A stretch of 64,000 bases of DNA from Diploptera punctata (GCA_030220185.1 JASPKZ010004575.1:496001-560000); one strand, 5' to 3'; positions 52,269 to 63,879 are shown, counted from the stretch's first letter. Translations and numbers: made by a program. Notes: a model not told the origin generated them from the letters alone.

Positions 52269-55200
52269 CCCCCCCAGGAGCTATCACCTTGACGTGGTGG
52301 GGGGGCTTAGTACCCGATGAACCAGACGACTCTACTGGGGAAGATTGACTTAGGTTAATCTTGCTGGTGGGTAAGAGGCGAGGGGAACTAAGTATAGCTC
52401 ACAACGAAGGAATGGCGTCTGTATCCATATTGGGCGGCCACATCTTCGTCAAGTCAAGTCTTCAACGGTCAACAGGGCGACAAGGAATAGCACAGCTAAA
52501 CTTGTAGGGCTTGAAGAGCGGAAGAAGCAAGCCCTCTCTTGGGGGGTGGATACCCAGGGAGCATGTTTGGAGGCTCAGAGGAAGCAGCCCTTCCACCATC
52601 CTTGTCCTGCGAAGCGCTCGTAACGCTTCCAGGAGACATTTATCTTACTGAGAAGCTTCATGGAAATCAGCCGGATTGTCATAAAAGGAACCGACCCAAG
52701 CAAGATAAAAGGATACGATTTGGAATAAAGGACATTTTGAAATTAGGAAATTGGAACGTAAGGGGAATAAATACAAAAGAAGAAGAATTAGAAAGAGAAT
52801 TAAAGAAAAAAGAAATAAATATAGCAACAATAACAGAAACAAAAAAGAAACTAAAAGGAACAAAGGACTTACAACACTATACTATGTTGTATAGCGGAGT
52901 AGAACAGACAACAAGAGCGCAGTGTGGAGTAGCAATTTTAATAGATGAAAAATGGAAGAACAAATTGAATAGCTATGAGTTTATAAATGAAAGAATCCTG
53001 ATAGCCAGATTTAAAATTGAAAGAGGATATATGATGATAATTGCTGTGTATGCCCCAGAGGAAGGCAAGAAAGAAGAAACAAAAAAATTTTATAAAACAT
53101 TACAAACATTAGTTGATAAATATACAAAAGATCATCATTTAATAATAAGTGGAGACTTAAATGCCAGAGTAGGCAATGTCCCTATACCTAATGTAATAGG
53201 AAATAATGGAGAAATAACAATAAATGATAATGGACAGGATTTGAGACAGTTTTCAGCCTATAATCAATTAAAATAATGAATACCTATTTCCGAAAAAGGA
53301 CATACATAAATATACAAGAAGTGGATATAACTCAAGATCAATAATTGACTATTTAATCGTAAACAACAAGCTAGGAGCCTTGGTAAAAGATGTGAGAGTA
53401 CATAGAGGCAGCGATATATACTCTGATCACTATCTCGTGATAAGCAAAATAAACATAATAGCTAAATGGCGGAAAAATAACATAAAGAACAAAAGAAACC
53501 AAGAAGAAGTATATAAAATATATTTATTACAAGATCAAAGTATTAGACAACATTATGAAAGCAGAATGAATAAATATATATCAGAGATAGCGACGTCAGA
53601 AGATATAATATTGAATGGGAAATATATCAAATGTAATACAAAAAACAGCAAATGAGATATTAGGAAAGAAAAATAGAATAAGGAATAGGAAGGGCTTGAG
53701 AACTTGGAATGCGAATATACAAAATGCAGTGAATGAAAAACAAAAAGCATATCATACATACTTACGACTGAAAACAGAAGAATCTTATGAAGAATATAAA
53801 ATGAAAAGGAGAATTGCTAAAAGCATTATAAGAAAATCCCATCAGGAGTCATGGGATAAATTTATAAGCTCAGTAGAACATGATATGTATGGAAGACAAG
53901 AAATAGGTTATAAATTAGTGAAACATCTAAATCAGACTGAGAAAGATTCTGCCAGATTGAATATAATCCCAGAACAAGAATGGATCCAGCATTATGAAAA
54001 ACTTTGGAAAAAGGAGGAAATTGAAGGAAAAGAGAACAATGAGGAAGAAATAAAAGTGGAAAATATTGATGTAATAGACATAAATGAATTAGAAATGGCT
54101 TTGAAAACCACTAAGAATAGGAAAGCAACAGGATTAGATAATATAAATATGGAATTAATCAAATATAGTGGAATATTGTGTAAACTACGAATACTTCATC
54201 TAATTAATATATGTTGGCAGACCTATGGGATTCCAACCACTTGGAAAACAGCAATTGTCAAGAATATATTCAAAAGAGGAGACCGGAGAAATTGCGAGAA
54301 TTACAGAGGGATTAGCTTAATGAATACTGGCTACAAAATATATACGAAAATAATAAATAATAGATTGAGAAACATAACAGAAGTAATAATAAGTGAAATC
54401 AAAGTGGATTCAGAAAGGGAAGGTCATGTATAGACAATGTCTTTACACTGAAACAACTCATAGAAAAGAGAAGAGAACATAACTTAGAAACTCACATAGG
54501 ATTTATAGATTTGGATAAGGCCTTCGATCGAGTAAACAGACAAAAATTATGGGAAATATTACGAATGAAAGGATACCCGCTGTGCCTTGTTGAAACAATA
54601 AAGACATTATATGAAGACACAAATATAATTATAGATACGGATTCAAAAGAACAGATGCAATCAAAACAAATACTGGATTACGACAAGGATGTAGTTTATC
54701 ACCCACTTTGTTTAATATATATATAGACGATATTTTTAATAAATGGAAAGTTTTAGTAAATCCAGGAATAAGAATGGATAATAAAATGTGCATAAATAAT
54801 CTTTTATTTGCTGACGATGTAATCATAATACAGAAAAATGAAGACGACTTACAGAAATCAATGCATGCATTAAATGAAATATGTAAATTATACGATCTAA
54901 AAATTTCTGTAAGGAAAACGAAGACCATGGCTTTTAGAGGAAGAGATCCAGTGAGAACCAAAATTATTTTAGAAAATCAAAGTATAGAACAGGTGTCTAG
55001 TTTCAAATATTTGGGCTGTGATGTTGGCTACAATGTGGAAAGAGATATTGACTCCAAAATAAATAAATTTCAGACGTGTGTGGAACAATACAGAGAACAT
55101 TCAAAAATAAAATTAGAAAAAAAACCAAGATAAAAATGTATAATGTTATGGCGGTTCCCACAATATTGTATGGATGTGAAACTTGGGCTCCAGTGAAAAG

Positions 55201-55514
55201 ACAGAAGGATAGAATACAGACGGCAGAGATGCGGTTCCTAAGACAAGTAAAAGGATGTACAAGACTTGATAGAATAAGAAATGAGGATATAAGAGAAGAA
55301 TTGAAAGTACAGCCTTTATTGGATAAAGTCACGAATTACAGACAGAAATGGATTGATCACATGGATGGAATGAGCAAGGAGAGATATCCATTGTTAGCCA
55401 GAAATTATCAAGCAAGAGGAAGGCGTGATGTTGGAAGACCTAGAAGACGTTGGGCTGATGCAATATGAAGTCGGAACGGGCAATTGCCTAATCCCTGGAG
55501 TGATGACGACGACG
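52269..55514 (+). mobile_element. RTE-type LINE, near full length (3,246 bp), inactivated
   Basis: Bounded by the 12-bp duplication ataagagtgaca (52257-52268 and 55515-55526). The 5' leader starts cccccccaggag and has ccttgacgtggtgggggg. Coding region from about 52539: apurinic-type endonuclease (KLGNWNVRGIN, ITETKK, GVAILID, IIAVYAPEEG, IISGDLNARVG, then SIIDYLIVN and YSDHYLVI), a linker, then the reverse transcriptase (KATGLDNINMELIKY, CENYRGISLMNTGYKIYTKIINNRL, GFIDLDKAFDRVNR, FADDVIIIQKNEDD, FKYLGCDVG) and C-terminal ILYGCETW, GRPRRRW. It ends tgatgacgacgacg. The frame shifts at about 53275, 53640, 54425, 54665 and 55080, so no intact ORF remains. Length matches RTE elements (about 3.2-3.3 kb) and short-repeat 3' ends are typical. 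Confidence 0.85.
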
Positions 55515-55965
55515 ATAAGAGTGACATTGATTCAAAATTACAAAAATATAATAAAATGAATGGGGTAATACGAAAACATTTTGGTAAACAGATGAGGACA
55601 GAGACAAAACTAAGATTACATAACATCACATCAAAAGCTGCCCTAAAATATGGAAGTGAAATTTGGATTTTAAATAAAAGAAACTCTCATAAACTTCAAG
55701 TAAGCCAAATGCGCTTCTTACGATCATTGTTAGGAGTTAATAGACTGGATCACCAAAGGAACACTACTATCAGAGGAAAACTTGGAGTAACAAGTTTAAA
55801 TGAAGATATACAAAGATACCAACAAGAATGGAAAAATCATCTGAGAAGAATGGCAAGAAATAGACTTCCAAAATTGGCATTCCAATATACCCCAACTGGA
55901 CATAGGGACCAAGGAAGACCAAAACATCGGTGGAAAGATCAAGACCATCTTCGCTAGGTTTACCG
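55515..55965 (+). mobile_element. Older LINE, right half
   Basis: Resumes with the duplicated target and KSDIDSKLQKYNKMNGVIRKHFGKQM, then KLRLHNITSKAALKYGSEIW, QMRFLRSLLGVNRLDHQRN, EWKNHLRRMARNRLPKLA and GRPKHRWKDQD. Different family from the element inserted in it. Confidence 0.85.
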
Positions 55966-56040
55966 TACAGGCCACATGGCCTAAACGAATTTGTTCATGA
56001 TGATGTGATATATATATATATGTTATAATTAAATGTTTAA

Positions 56041-56432
56041 CATTGAGCAATGCAAGCTTAATATGGTATGATAAGAAAAATAAATGCCTGGACGGGATTC
56101 GAACCCGGATCTCTGAGTCTGTACCTCAGCGTGATATCCATTACACTACCAGGCGAATCCAATTCAAACACTTATTTTTCTTATATATGTATTATACTCT
56201 CCATTATTACTAGATGTCGCGAGAACACTGTCTTCACTGCCATCTAGTAGCTGACTATATCAAGTAAGCAATAACATCTAGTAATAATGGAGAGTATAAT
56301 ACATATATAAGAAAAATAAGTGTTTGAATTGGATTCGCCTGGTAGTGTAATGGATATCACGCTGAGGTACAGACTCAGAGATCCGGGTTCGAATCCCGTC
56401 CAGGCATTTATTTTTCTTATCATACCATATAT
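56041..56432. mobile_element. Inverted pair of tRNA-like units (type 1)
   Basis: The left arm (minus orientation, 56041-56270) is a nearly complete 24317-type unit. The right arm (plus, about 56271-56432) repeats its tRNA-like half, so arms 56070-56222 and 56274-56428 fold back. Both tRNA-like blocks have stem CTGAG/CTCAG and loop GTACAGA. (TA)n runs lie at 56008-56020 and 56430-56440. Ends about 145 bp before RYamide exon 4. Confidence 0.8.
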
Positions 56433-56577
56433 ATATATACTTTCTTGCAGTCATTGTAACTAATTTGATAAATTGCAGATTTATGATGATGTAATGATGT
56501 AAGATATAAAAACATTTTCTCCAACTCATTTATAAATTATGTGTATTGGTAATATTGAATGATTGTTTACATTGCAG

Positions 56578-56623
56578 GAAAGAGAACGCGAGTGAAGAAG
56601 TAGGAAGTCCTCACAACCTGTGA
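56578..56623 (+). CDS. RYa: RYamide neuropeptide precursor, coding exon 4 (C-terminus and stop)
   Basis: Acceptor GTTTACATTGCAG ends at 56577. G completes the arginine codon split by the phase-2 intron, then KENASEEVGSPHNL and TGA at 56621-56623. This closes the precursor at 143 residues. The short acidic tail has no processing site. About 90 bp downstream lies AATAAA, consistent with a terminal exon. The 8.6-kb intron before it holds most of the large LINE insertions of this window, and an inverted pair of tRNA-like units ends about 145 bp upstream of the acceptor. Confidence 0.85.
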
Positions 56624-56740
56624 ACCTCCTTCACATCCCCGTGTGTACATAGTGCTTCGCATTGTTGGTTGGACTAACGATGTGTATCTGTTGCTGTGTG
56701 TTTATTTGTAAAAACAATAAACTTTAAACGAACATCCACT
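56624..56740 (+). terminator. RYa: RYamide 3'UTR with polyadenylation signal
   Basis: Downstream of the TGA is a short 3'UTR. AATAAA at 56716-56721 is preceded by a TG-rich stretch (gttgctgtgtgtttatttg). Cleavage is expected roughly 15-25 bases later; the exact end is inferred. Confidence 0.7.
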
Positions 56741-56759
56741 ATTACTACATTCTTACAAC

Positions 56760-57085
56760 AACCACTCTGTATATTTTACAGGATGATTGTTACAAATTCC
56801 CTCCTCAGAGATTCTAATGCAAATGACAGTCTACACCAGTGGTATTAGTCAGAATAATTACTACAATGGTCTACAAAAATAATTAAAACAATTATTTCAC
56901 AAGGGCTAAATAAATCAAATCTAAATATCCTTTCAATGTAGAGTTAAAATATATTTTCAAATATTTTTCCATCTGGCAGATTTTTTTTTAATGTGTGTAA
57001 TTTTTTTAAAGGAATTGGTATTCACGAATCATTTAATGATAAATACGCCTAATTTTGGCTTACTTAAAAGTCGATTATGATGATT
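56760..57085. other. Downstream flank of the RYamide gene
   Basis: No gene or element recognised. Confidence 0.4.
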
Positions 57086-57088
57086 TTC

Positions 57089-57415
57089 GTCCCGCGCCGT
57101 AGCCGAGTTGTTAAAGCAAGATGCCTTTGTGCAGAGCTACGGGACTTGAGCTGGTTCGAGTCCCCATGGGGAAAGAAATTTTCTCATGCAATTTCGGCCA
57201 GTGTGGGACCGGTACCCATCCAGCATCGTGAGGCATTTGGGTAGATACAATAATTAGCGATTCCAGGTTGAGAAGACCAGCTATAACGGCATGCTTACCA
57301 CATGTCATCCCCTATCTGGCTTATGATCGTCTACCTCTGTGATTAACACATGTGGACGTGAGGCCAGCAGCCGGCTCATAGGCCAAGGGTTTTCTAGGCC
57401 TATCGCGCTTGGAGT
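57089..57415 (+). mobile_element. SINE-C copy
   Basis: cccgcgccgtagccgagttg ... ctatcgcgcttggag; plus orientation, 3' end of the tRNA-like head reads GGTTCGAGTCCCC. Confidence 0.85.
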
Positions 57416-57850
<435 letters not shown>

Positions 57851-58035
57851 GCCGCAGTGAATTTAATGAAAATAAAACGCCAAAGCTGAAAGTGAAAATG
57901 ATGTATACATCTCACAACGAGTAGCCGAACTTTCATTGAGTTTCATGTAAGTCTACCATAGAATACGCCTTCAAACTGAAATAATATTAATCAAGGTAAG
58001 ACTATTGATTTTTAATTTTAGGGATTTTAATAATA

Positions 58036-58375
58036 TGTCCCGCGCCGTAGCCGAGTGGTTAAGGCAGGAAGCCTTGGCGCAGAGCTACGGGACTTGCGCT
58101 GGTTCGAGCCTTCATGGGGGAAGAAATTTTCTCATGGTATTTCGGACAGTATGGGACCGGTGTCCACCCAGCATCGTGATGCATTTGGGTATCTACAATA
58201 AGTAGCGGCTCCACGTTGAGAAAACCAGCTATAACGGCTGGGGGACTCGACATGCTGACCACATGTCACCCCTACACTGGCTGATTATCATCTACCTCTG
58301 TGATTGACACATGTGGATGTGAGGCCAGCAGCCGGCTGGTAGGCTAAGGGCCTTGTAGGCCTGTCGCGCCAGGAG
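58036..58375 (+). mobile_element. SINE-C copy
   Basis: cccgcgccgtagccgagtgg ... ctgtcgcgccaggag, full length. Confidence 0.88.
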
Positions 58376-58389
58376 TATATATTAATAAT

Positions 58390-59100
58390 ATAGACAACAG
58401 TTTTCGGATACTTTTGACATTCGCAATGGGTTAAACCAAGGAGATACAATATCTCCTCTACTATTCAATTTTGTATTAGAGCATGCCATCAAATCTTTAG
58501 AGGATGAAGAAGACCTTACAAACCACTGGTATTAATAAGCTGATAGTTTATGCTGGTGATGTAGTTGTCCATTATTGGGTGATAGCGAGGTGATACTAAG
58601 GGCCAACACGCATACACTATTGAGTAATACTAAGAAATGGGGACTGGAAGTAAGCATCAATAAAACTAAATAGGCTATGTGTTAACACATAGAAATACAT
58701 TATATAATGGAAATGGACAGCTAATGACAGATGAGAGAAATTTTGAAGAAATGGCTAAATTAAAATACCTAGGAACAATAAGTGGAAATAGGATGCACAA
58801 AGAAATTAAACATAGGCTCAATTCTGGAAATGTATGCTATTATGCGTTACATGGACTGTTGTTGTCCCAACTCCTTTCAAAAAACGTTAAACTTCAAATG
58901 TATAAGATTGCTATTCTCCAGTTATATTATATGGATGCGAAACATGGACTCTTACTTTAAGAGAGGGAAGGAGGTTACGAGTATATCAGAATAAAGTTCT
59001 TAGGATAATTTTGGACCAAAGAGAGTTGAAGAGACAGGTGAAAGGAGAAGACTACACAATGGTGAGCTACATGGTCTTTGTGCCAGTGAGCTAGTTAGAT
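58390..59100 (+). mobile_element. LINE-A fragment including RT motifs
   Basis: FDIRNGLNQGDTISPLLFNFVLEHAIKSLEDEED, then after a deletion INKLIVYAGDV (the catalytic YADD is mutated to YAGD), SNTKKWGLEVSINKTK, KYLGTISGNRMHKEIKHRLNSGN, GCETWTL-type and KRGKEVT. It ends early (ctacatggtctttgtgccag), with the region encoding RRLRWAGHVARMG missing before the terminal tgccagtgag. Confidence 0.8.
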
Positions 59101-59104
59101 TGTT

Positions 59105-59650
59105 AGTTATATGCTACATTTGATAAGCGTGTATAATGTAATCAAACTTAAGGACATGGATTATGATTCCATAGTCCTCAAAGTTATTTTTTTCTCTCTG
59201 TAAGAGTATGTCCTATGTAGAATTAAACTCAAAATTTTTATGGGCTCTTGTCCGTATGTCGCAATGTGCACCAGGTTTTAACTTGCTTCTTGACGCATTC
59301 CGATTTTGTATTTGTTCAAATTAACTAATGTATCTGCTAGTAGACGTATTATCCGCTGAGATTAACCAGTGTTGCCAAGTTGAGGAATTCATCCCGCAGC
59401 TTAGGGAATTTTTAACCGTAAGGAATTTTTTTAAGAATGTAGGTATTTCTGCTTTTCTTCATTCAAGCAGAGTTCTTTTATTGAAATTCATAGATTGTTA
59501 TTTGCACTAGAATATCCCTCTTCTCTAATTTATATGACTACCTACAATGGGGAGGAAAGGGGATCGGATACCCCACTGGAATATTCTTAAAATATTTTCA
59601 TATTTATAAATATGTGTATTTAACAATGATTAAACTCAAAGCACTATATT
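59105..59650. other. Spacer without recognised features
   Basis: A 60-codon ORF at 59328-59510 has no recognisable motif and no coding support. Confidence 0.4.
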
Positions 59651-59654
59651 TAAA

Positions 59655-59945
59655 TTAGCCTCATGGGCTAGTGGTCAACATATCTGACTACAGTTCATGA
59701 GGTCCTGGGTTCCATTCCCGGACAGGAATTTTTCCTTAACTGGAATTATTTCTGTGGATGCCCTGGAATTTACGTTAACGGCTCTCCTGGTGCTTCAATA
59801 TAATGTATTACCCATCATATCAACGAGGTAACTTAACTCTGCCTTCCAGGTGTTCCAACCAAAAAAAAATCGATTACAATTCCGCTAGTGCCAGGGGAGA
59901 AAGCCAGAAATGTCATAAAAGGCAATCTGATGGCATTGTATTTTT
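59655..59945 (+). mobile_element. SINE-A copy
   Basis: Head agcctcatgggctagtggtc, B box GGTTCCATTCCC (one change), body gccttccaggtgttccaacc, end gcaatctgatggca and a T-rich tail. Confidence 0.8.
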
Positions 59946-60007
59946 TTAAATTACCAATTAACATTAATACGTACTTCGGTCTAATATGTTCAAATAGCTA
60001 GATATAG

Positions 60008-60345
60008 TGGTATCTTTACCTTGTCGTGGTGGAGTAGCTTGCGCGCTTAAATGATCCTGAGAGCTATGCCGGCGGTAGCATTGCTGCCAATAGGGTTACC
60101 CATGCCGGACTGGTCGAAGGTGATAAGCCTGACGAAAAAAGTACCTTGGTCGAAAGAGTGACGATCTTTCACCGTAAAAATACAACCGTCAAGAAATGCG
60201 GACATGGGTTCAACTGGGGTAAAATTTTCCGGAGGTCAAATAGTCCCCCATTCGGTTCTCCGGGCGGGAACTACTTCAGGGAACCCATGCCAAAGCGGCC
60301 ATGAACCTATGGGTTCGATAGTGCCAGTGAGTAAGTAAGTATAGT
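60008..60345 (+). mobile_element. LINE-A-like 5' leader fused to LINE-A 3' end
   Basis: 60008-60280 is leader-like (taccttgtcgtggtggagta, gctatgccggcggtagcatt, ggttacccatgccggactgg). From about 60287 it is agcggccatgaacctatgg, gttcgatagtgccagtgag and a gtaagta tail. The whole coding region between is absent. Confidence 0.7.
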
Positions 60346-60979
60346 GTATGAGGCTAACAAGGGAACTATCAATGTTCTCATATCGAAACTTTCTTTAAAA
60401 TGTTGTCGACAAAGTGGTTTTCTAGTAAGTATCCTATGTACCAAAAATCAGCCATGAGTTCCAACTGCAAGATCCTGAGGTCAAGAACGGAATATTTTTT
60501 AGCGTGCCAGCTCGGCAGTATGACTTGAACATCCGCTCAGACCGGTTGTCATTCCCGCACTCATTCCTATCTGCAGCAAAGGCTGCACAAGTTATAACAT
60601 TTAAGTTTCGCTGTTTTTTAAGAAATTGGCGTATCGATTTCGGTTATTTGCAGATAAAACTGGCACATAATGTATTTAACTCTTGGCTCTAGGCATAACG
60701 GAGACGCCGCCATAAAAAATTCGAGATAGGTTTCGATATGTGAATAATGACAGTTCTCTTGAAAGAAAGATGCTGAATTTGTCCCCTCAACCGTAAAAAA
60801 AAAGTGTGGCTTCCCCTCTCGTTAATAAACTAAAAATCTTAAATTTTCCCCTAGCCTACAATCAAATACAGTGTTCCGTATGATATAACTATAACCATAA
60901 AATAATTTGGCATGTTATTCAGTTTCCATACTATTAACTTGAGTTGAAGTTACAATGATGCGAATCATTTTCGACAGCA
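60346..60979. other. Spacer without recognised features
   Basis: A 62-codon ORF at 60504-60692 has no motif I recognise. Confidence 0.35.
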
Positions 60980-60983
60980 TTAA

Positions 60984-61202
60984 CCCTTAAATTGGCAAAA
61001 CACAATTTCTTCTGCTAGTTATTTGAATGTGGCGGACCGCAGTGAAAACGGAATCTTGTATAACTGTTATTATTAGGTATATTGTATAATTAAACACACG
61101 TTTAAGTGGTTTCATTTTGTTCGTTTTCTTCTGATTTATTTAAAACATTAAATTAACTGGACCGAATGATGTATCCAAATGGATACATTATGAATTTAAG
61201 GG
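60984..61202. mobile_element. piggyBac-like MITE, 219 bp
   Basis: Ends CCCTTAAATT / AATTTAAGGG, bordered on both sides by TTAA (60980-60983 and 61203-61206), the target of the piggyBac superfamily, whose TIRs begin with CCC. No coding capacity. A second, interrupted copy in opposite orientation is at 39726/40868. Confidence 0.8.
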
Positions 61203-61489
61203 TTAAAGATGTGACCCTTATAATGGATTGCAGAAATTCAATTCAATTCAAGCCTCTACGTTAAATACTTATTTCAGACTAGCTAAACTCCTAAATAAAT
61301 GAAATACCGTACGATGTTTAAATTTTCGTTTCAGGTGAACTCCTACTAACTTTTTTAGAGTATAGTAGATAGCGGGTAAGTACTCGCCGTATCTGAAAAC
61401 CTGTATGTACAGAGCCATACATTGCGATGAACCAAACATGGCGGTTGCTAGAGTTCGTTTTTAATTTCGGATTTCAGGTAAATTCTCAC

Positions 61490-63720
61490 TTGTAATGATA
61501 GGATTTTACAATTTCTTCGATAATATCTATCAAGGATATGCATACAGACTAACGATTTCGCTTTGTATGTCTTTTCAAGATTTAGGAGAGAATGTGAGGT
61601 TTACGGAGCGCATAATTCTCAAAAACGAGATAACATTTCACGTTAGTGGAAAAATGAAGCATCATAACTGCCGAACTTGCGGAACCGAGAATGTAAGCAG
61701 AATCATTGAGTGTGGAGGAAATTCACGAAAGCTGAATGTATTCTGCGCCATGTCGCGTTGTAAATTGTACGGCTGTCAGTTTTTTTATGACTAACACTAC
61801 CGATGGCATATATTACTCGTACCTTGACATACAGCAGCTTTGGTTACCACGACTGAACGAGGATTCAGATGATTATCTGTTCCAGCAAGATGGAGCACCG
61901 CCTTACTAACACTGTCAGATCCCCAACTATTGGGGTGCTACCAGGATGTTGGACAGGTTGAACAGTATCTCTTAACAATGTCCTTAAGAAATGGCCTCCG
62001 CGATCCCCGATTTAACATTTCACGTTAGTGGAAAAGTGAAGCACCATAACTACCGAATTTGGGGACTAAGAATCTACTCAGAATCATTGGGTGTGGACGA
62101 AATTCATCCAAACTGAATGTTTTCTGCACCATGTCACATCGCAAATTGTATGGCTGTCCGTTTTTTTATGACTAACACAACCAATGGCATACCTTACCTT
62201 GACATAGTGAAGCTGTGACTAATGCCACAACTGAATGAGGATTCGGATGATTATCTGTTCCAGCAAGATGGAGCACCGCCGTACTAACACTGTCAGGTCC
62301 CCAACTATTGGGGTGCTACCAGGATGTTGGACAGGTTGAACAGTATCTCTTAACAATGTCCTTAAGAAATGGCCTCCGCGATCCCCGATTTAACATTTCA
62401 CGTTAGTGGAAAAGTGAAGCACCATAACTACCGAATTTGGGGACCAAGAATCTACGCAGAATCATTGGGTGTGGACGAAATTCATCCAAACTGAATGTTT
62501 TCTGCACCATGTCACATCGCAAATTGTATGGCTGTCCGTTTTTTTATGACTAACACAACCAATGGCATACCTTACCTTGACATAGTGAAGCTGTGACTAA
62601 TGCCACAACTGAATGAGGATTCGGATGATTATCTGTTCCAGCAAGATGGAGCACCGCCGTACTAACACTGTCAGGTCCCCAACTATTGGGGTGCTACCAG
62701 GATGTTGGACAGGTTGAACAGTATCTCTTAACAATGTCCTTAAGAAATGGCCTCCGCGATCCCCGATTTAACATTTCACGTTAGTGGAAAAGTGAAGCAC
62801 CATAACTACCGAATTTGTGGACCAAGAATCTACGCAGAATCATTGGGTGTGGACGAAATTCATCCAAACTGAATGTTTTCTGCACCATGTCACATCGCAA
62901 ATTGTATGGCTGTCCGTTTTTTTATGACTAACACAACCAATGGCATACCTTACCTTGACATAGTGAAGCTGTGACTAATGCCACAACTGAATGAGGATTC
63001 GGATGATTATCTGTTCCAACAAGATGGAGCACCGCCGTACTAACACTGTCAGGTCCCCAACTATTGGGGTGCTACCAGGATGTTGGACAGGTTGAACAGT
63101 ATCTCTTGACAATGTCCTTAAGAAATGGCCTCCGCGATCCCCGATTTAACATTTCACGTTAGTGGAAAAGTGAAGCACAATAACTACCGAATTTGGGGAC
63201 CAAGAATCTACGCAGAATCATTGAGTGTGGACGAAATTCATCCAAACTGAATGTTTTCTGCACCATGTCACATCGCAAATTGTATGGCTATCCGTTTTTT
63301 ATGATTAACACTACCGATGGCATACCTTACCTTGACACAGTGAAACTGTGACTAATGCCACAACTGAATGAGGATTCGGATGATTATCTGTTCCAGCGAG
63401 ATGGAGCACCGCCTTACTAACACTGTCAGGTTCCCAACTATCGGGTGCTACTTGGACGTTGGACAGGTCGAACACGACTTCTTTGCAATGCCCTTATGAA
63501 ATGATATCCACGATTATCAGATTTAACCCAATGCGATTTTCTTCTTTGGGGATATATAAAGTCCCTCTACTATCACGCAGGATTGAGAAAGCAGCAGTTA
63601 CAGTCACAACTGACATTATCAGGGTCTGTCAAGAATAGGACTACCGCATTGATGTTAGTCGCATTGCACATCGAGGTACTTCACAAAAAAAATGTCCAGT
63701 GCATCATATGAGCAATCTAT
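61490..63720 (+). pseudogene. Tc1/mariner-superfamily transposase relic with internally amplified segment
   Basis: The N-side part (ENVRFTERIILKNEITFHVSGKMKHHNCRTCGTENV, NVFCAMSRCKLYGCQFFYD) is the block around the first catalytic Asp of a DDE transposase. A different frame then gives YLPRLNEDSDDYLFQQDGAPP, whose QDGAPP block holds the second catalytic Asp. At the far end is RLSDLTQCDFLLWGYIKSLYYHAG (about 63515-63580), matching the SPDLTPCDFFLWG block with the third catalytic acid. Between them the segment is repeated (see the tandem array). Stops and frameshifts throughout; not functional. Confidence 0.75.
61632..63526 (+). repeat. Five tandem ~378-bp units derived from transposase coding sequence
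   Basis: Unit starts (aacatttcacgttagtgg) at 61632, 62014, 62392, 62770 and 63148; periods 382, 378, 378, 378 and 379. Units 2-4 are almost identical; the first and last are more diverged and keep the flanking transposase context. Junctions read cgatttaacatttcac, joining the downstream DLT-block (gatttaac) to the upstream TFHVSG block (gataacatttcac) at shared TAAC. Confidence 0.95.
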
Positions 63721-63879
63721 CGTCAGCTTAGATATGATAGTGTTTGCATAATAATATGACTTTCTTTAGAGGTCCGCTGTAATTTTCCGGTTAATACACC
63801 ACAACATACAAGCTACAAAGTGTTTCAATCTCTTCATCCATTAACCTTTAATTTAACAAAACCCATGTTCTCGTACTAA

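Noticed and set aside
52121..52348. 75-codon ORF spanning the left border of the RTE insertion
   Set aside because: It is a chimera of the older LINE frame and the leader of the inserted element, not a gene.
61495..61794. Intact 99-codon gene
   Set aside because: It is the 5' piece of a decayed transposase; the following catalytic blocks are in other frames and tandemly repeated.
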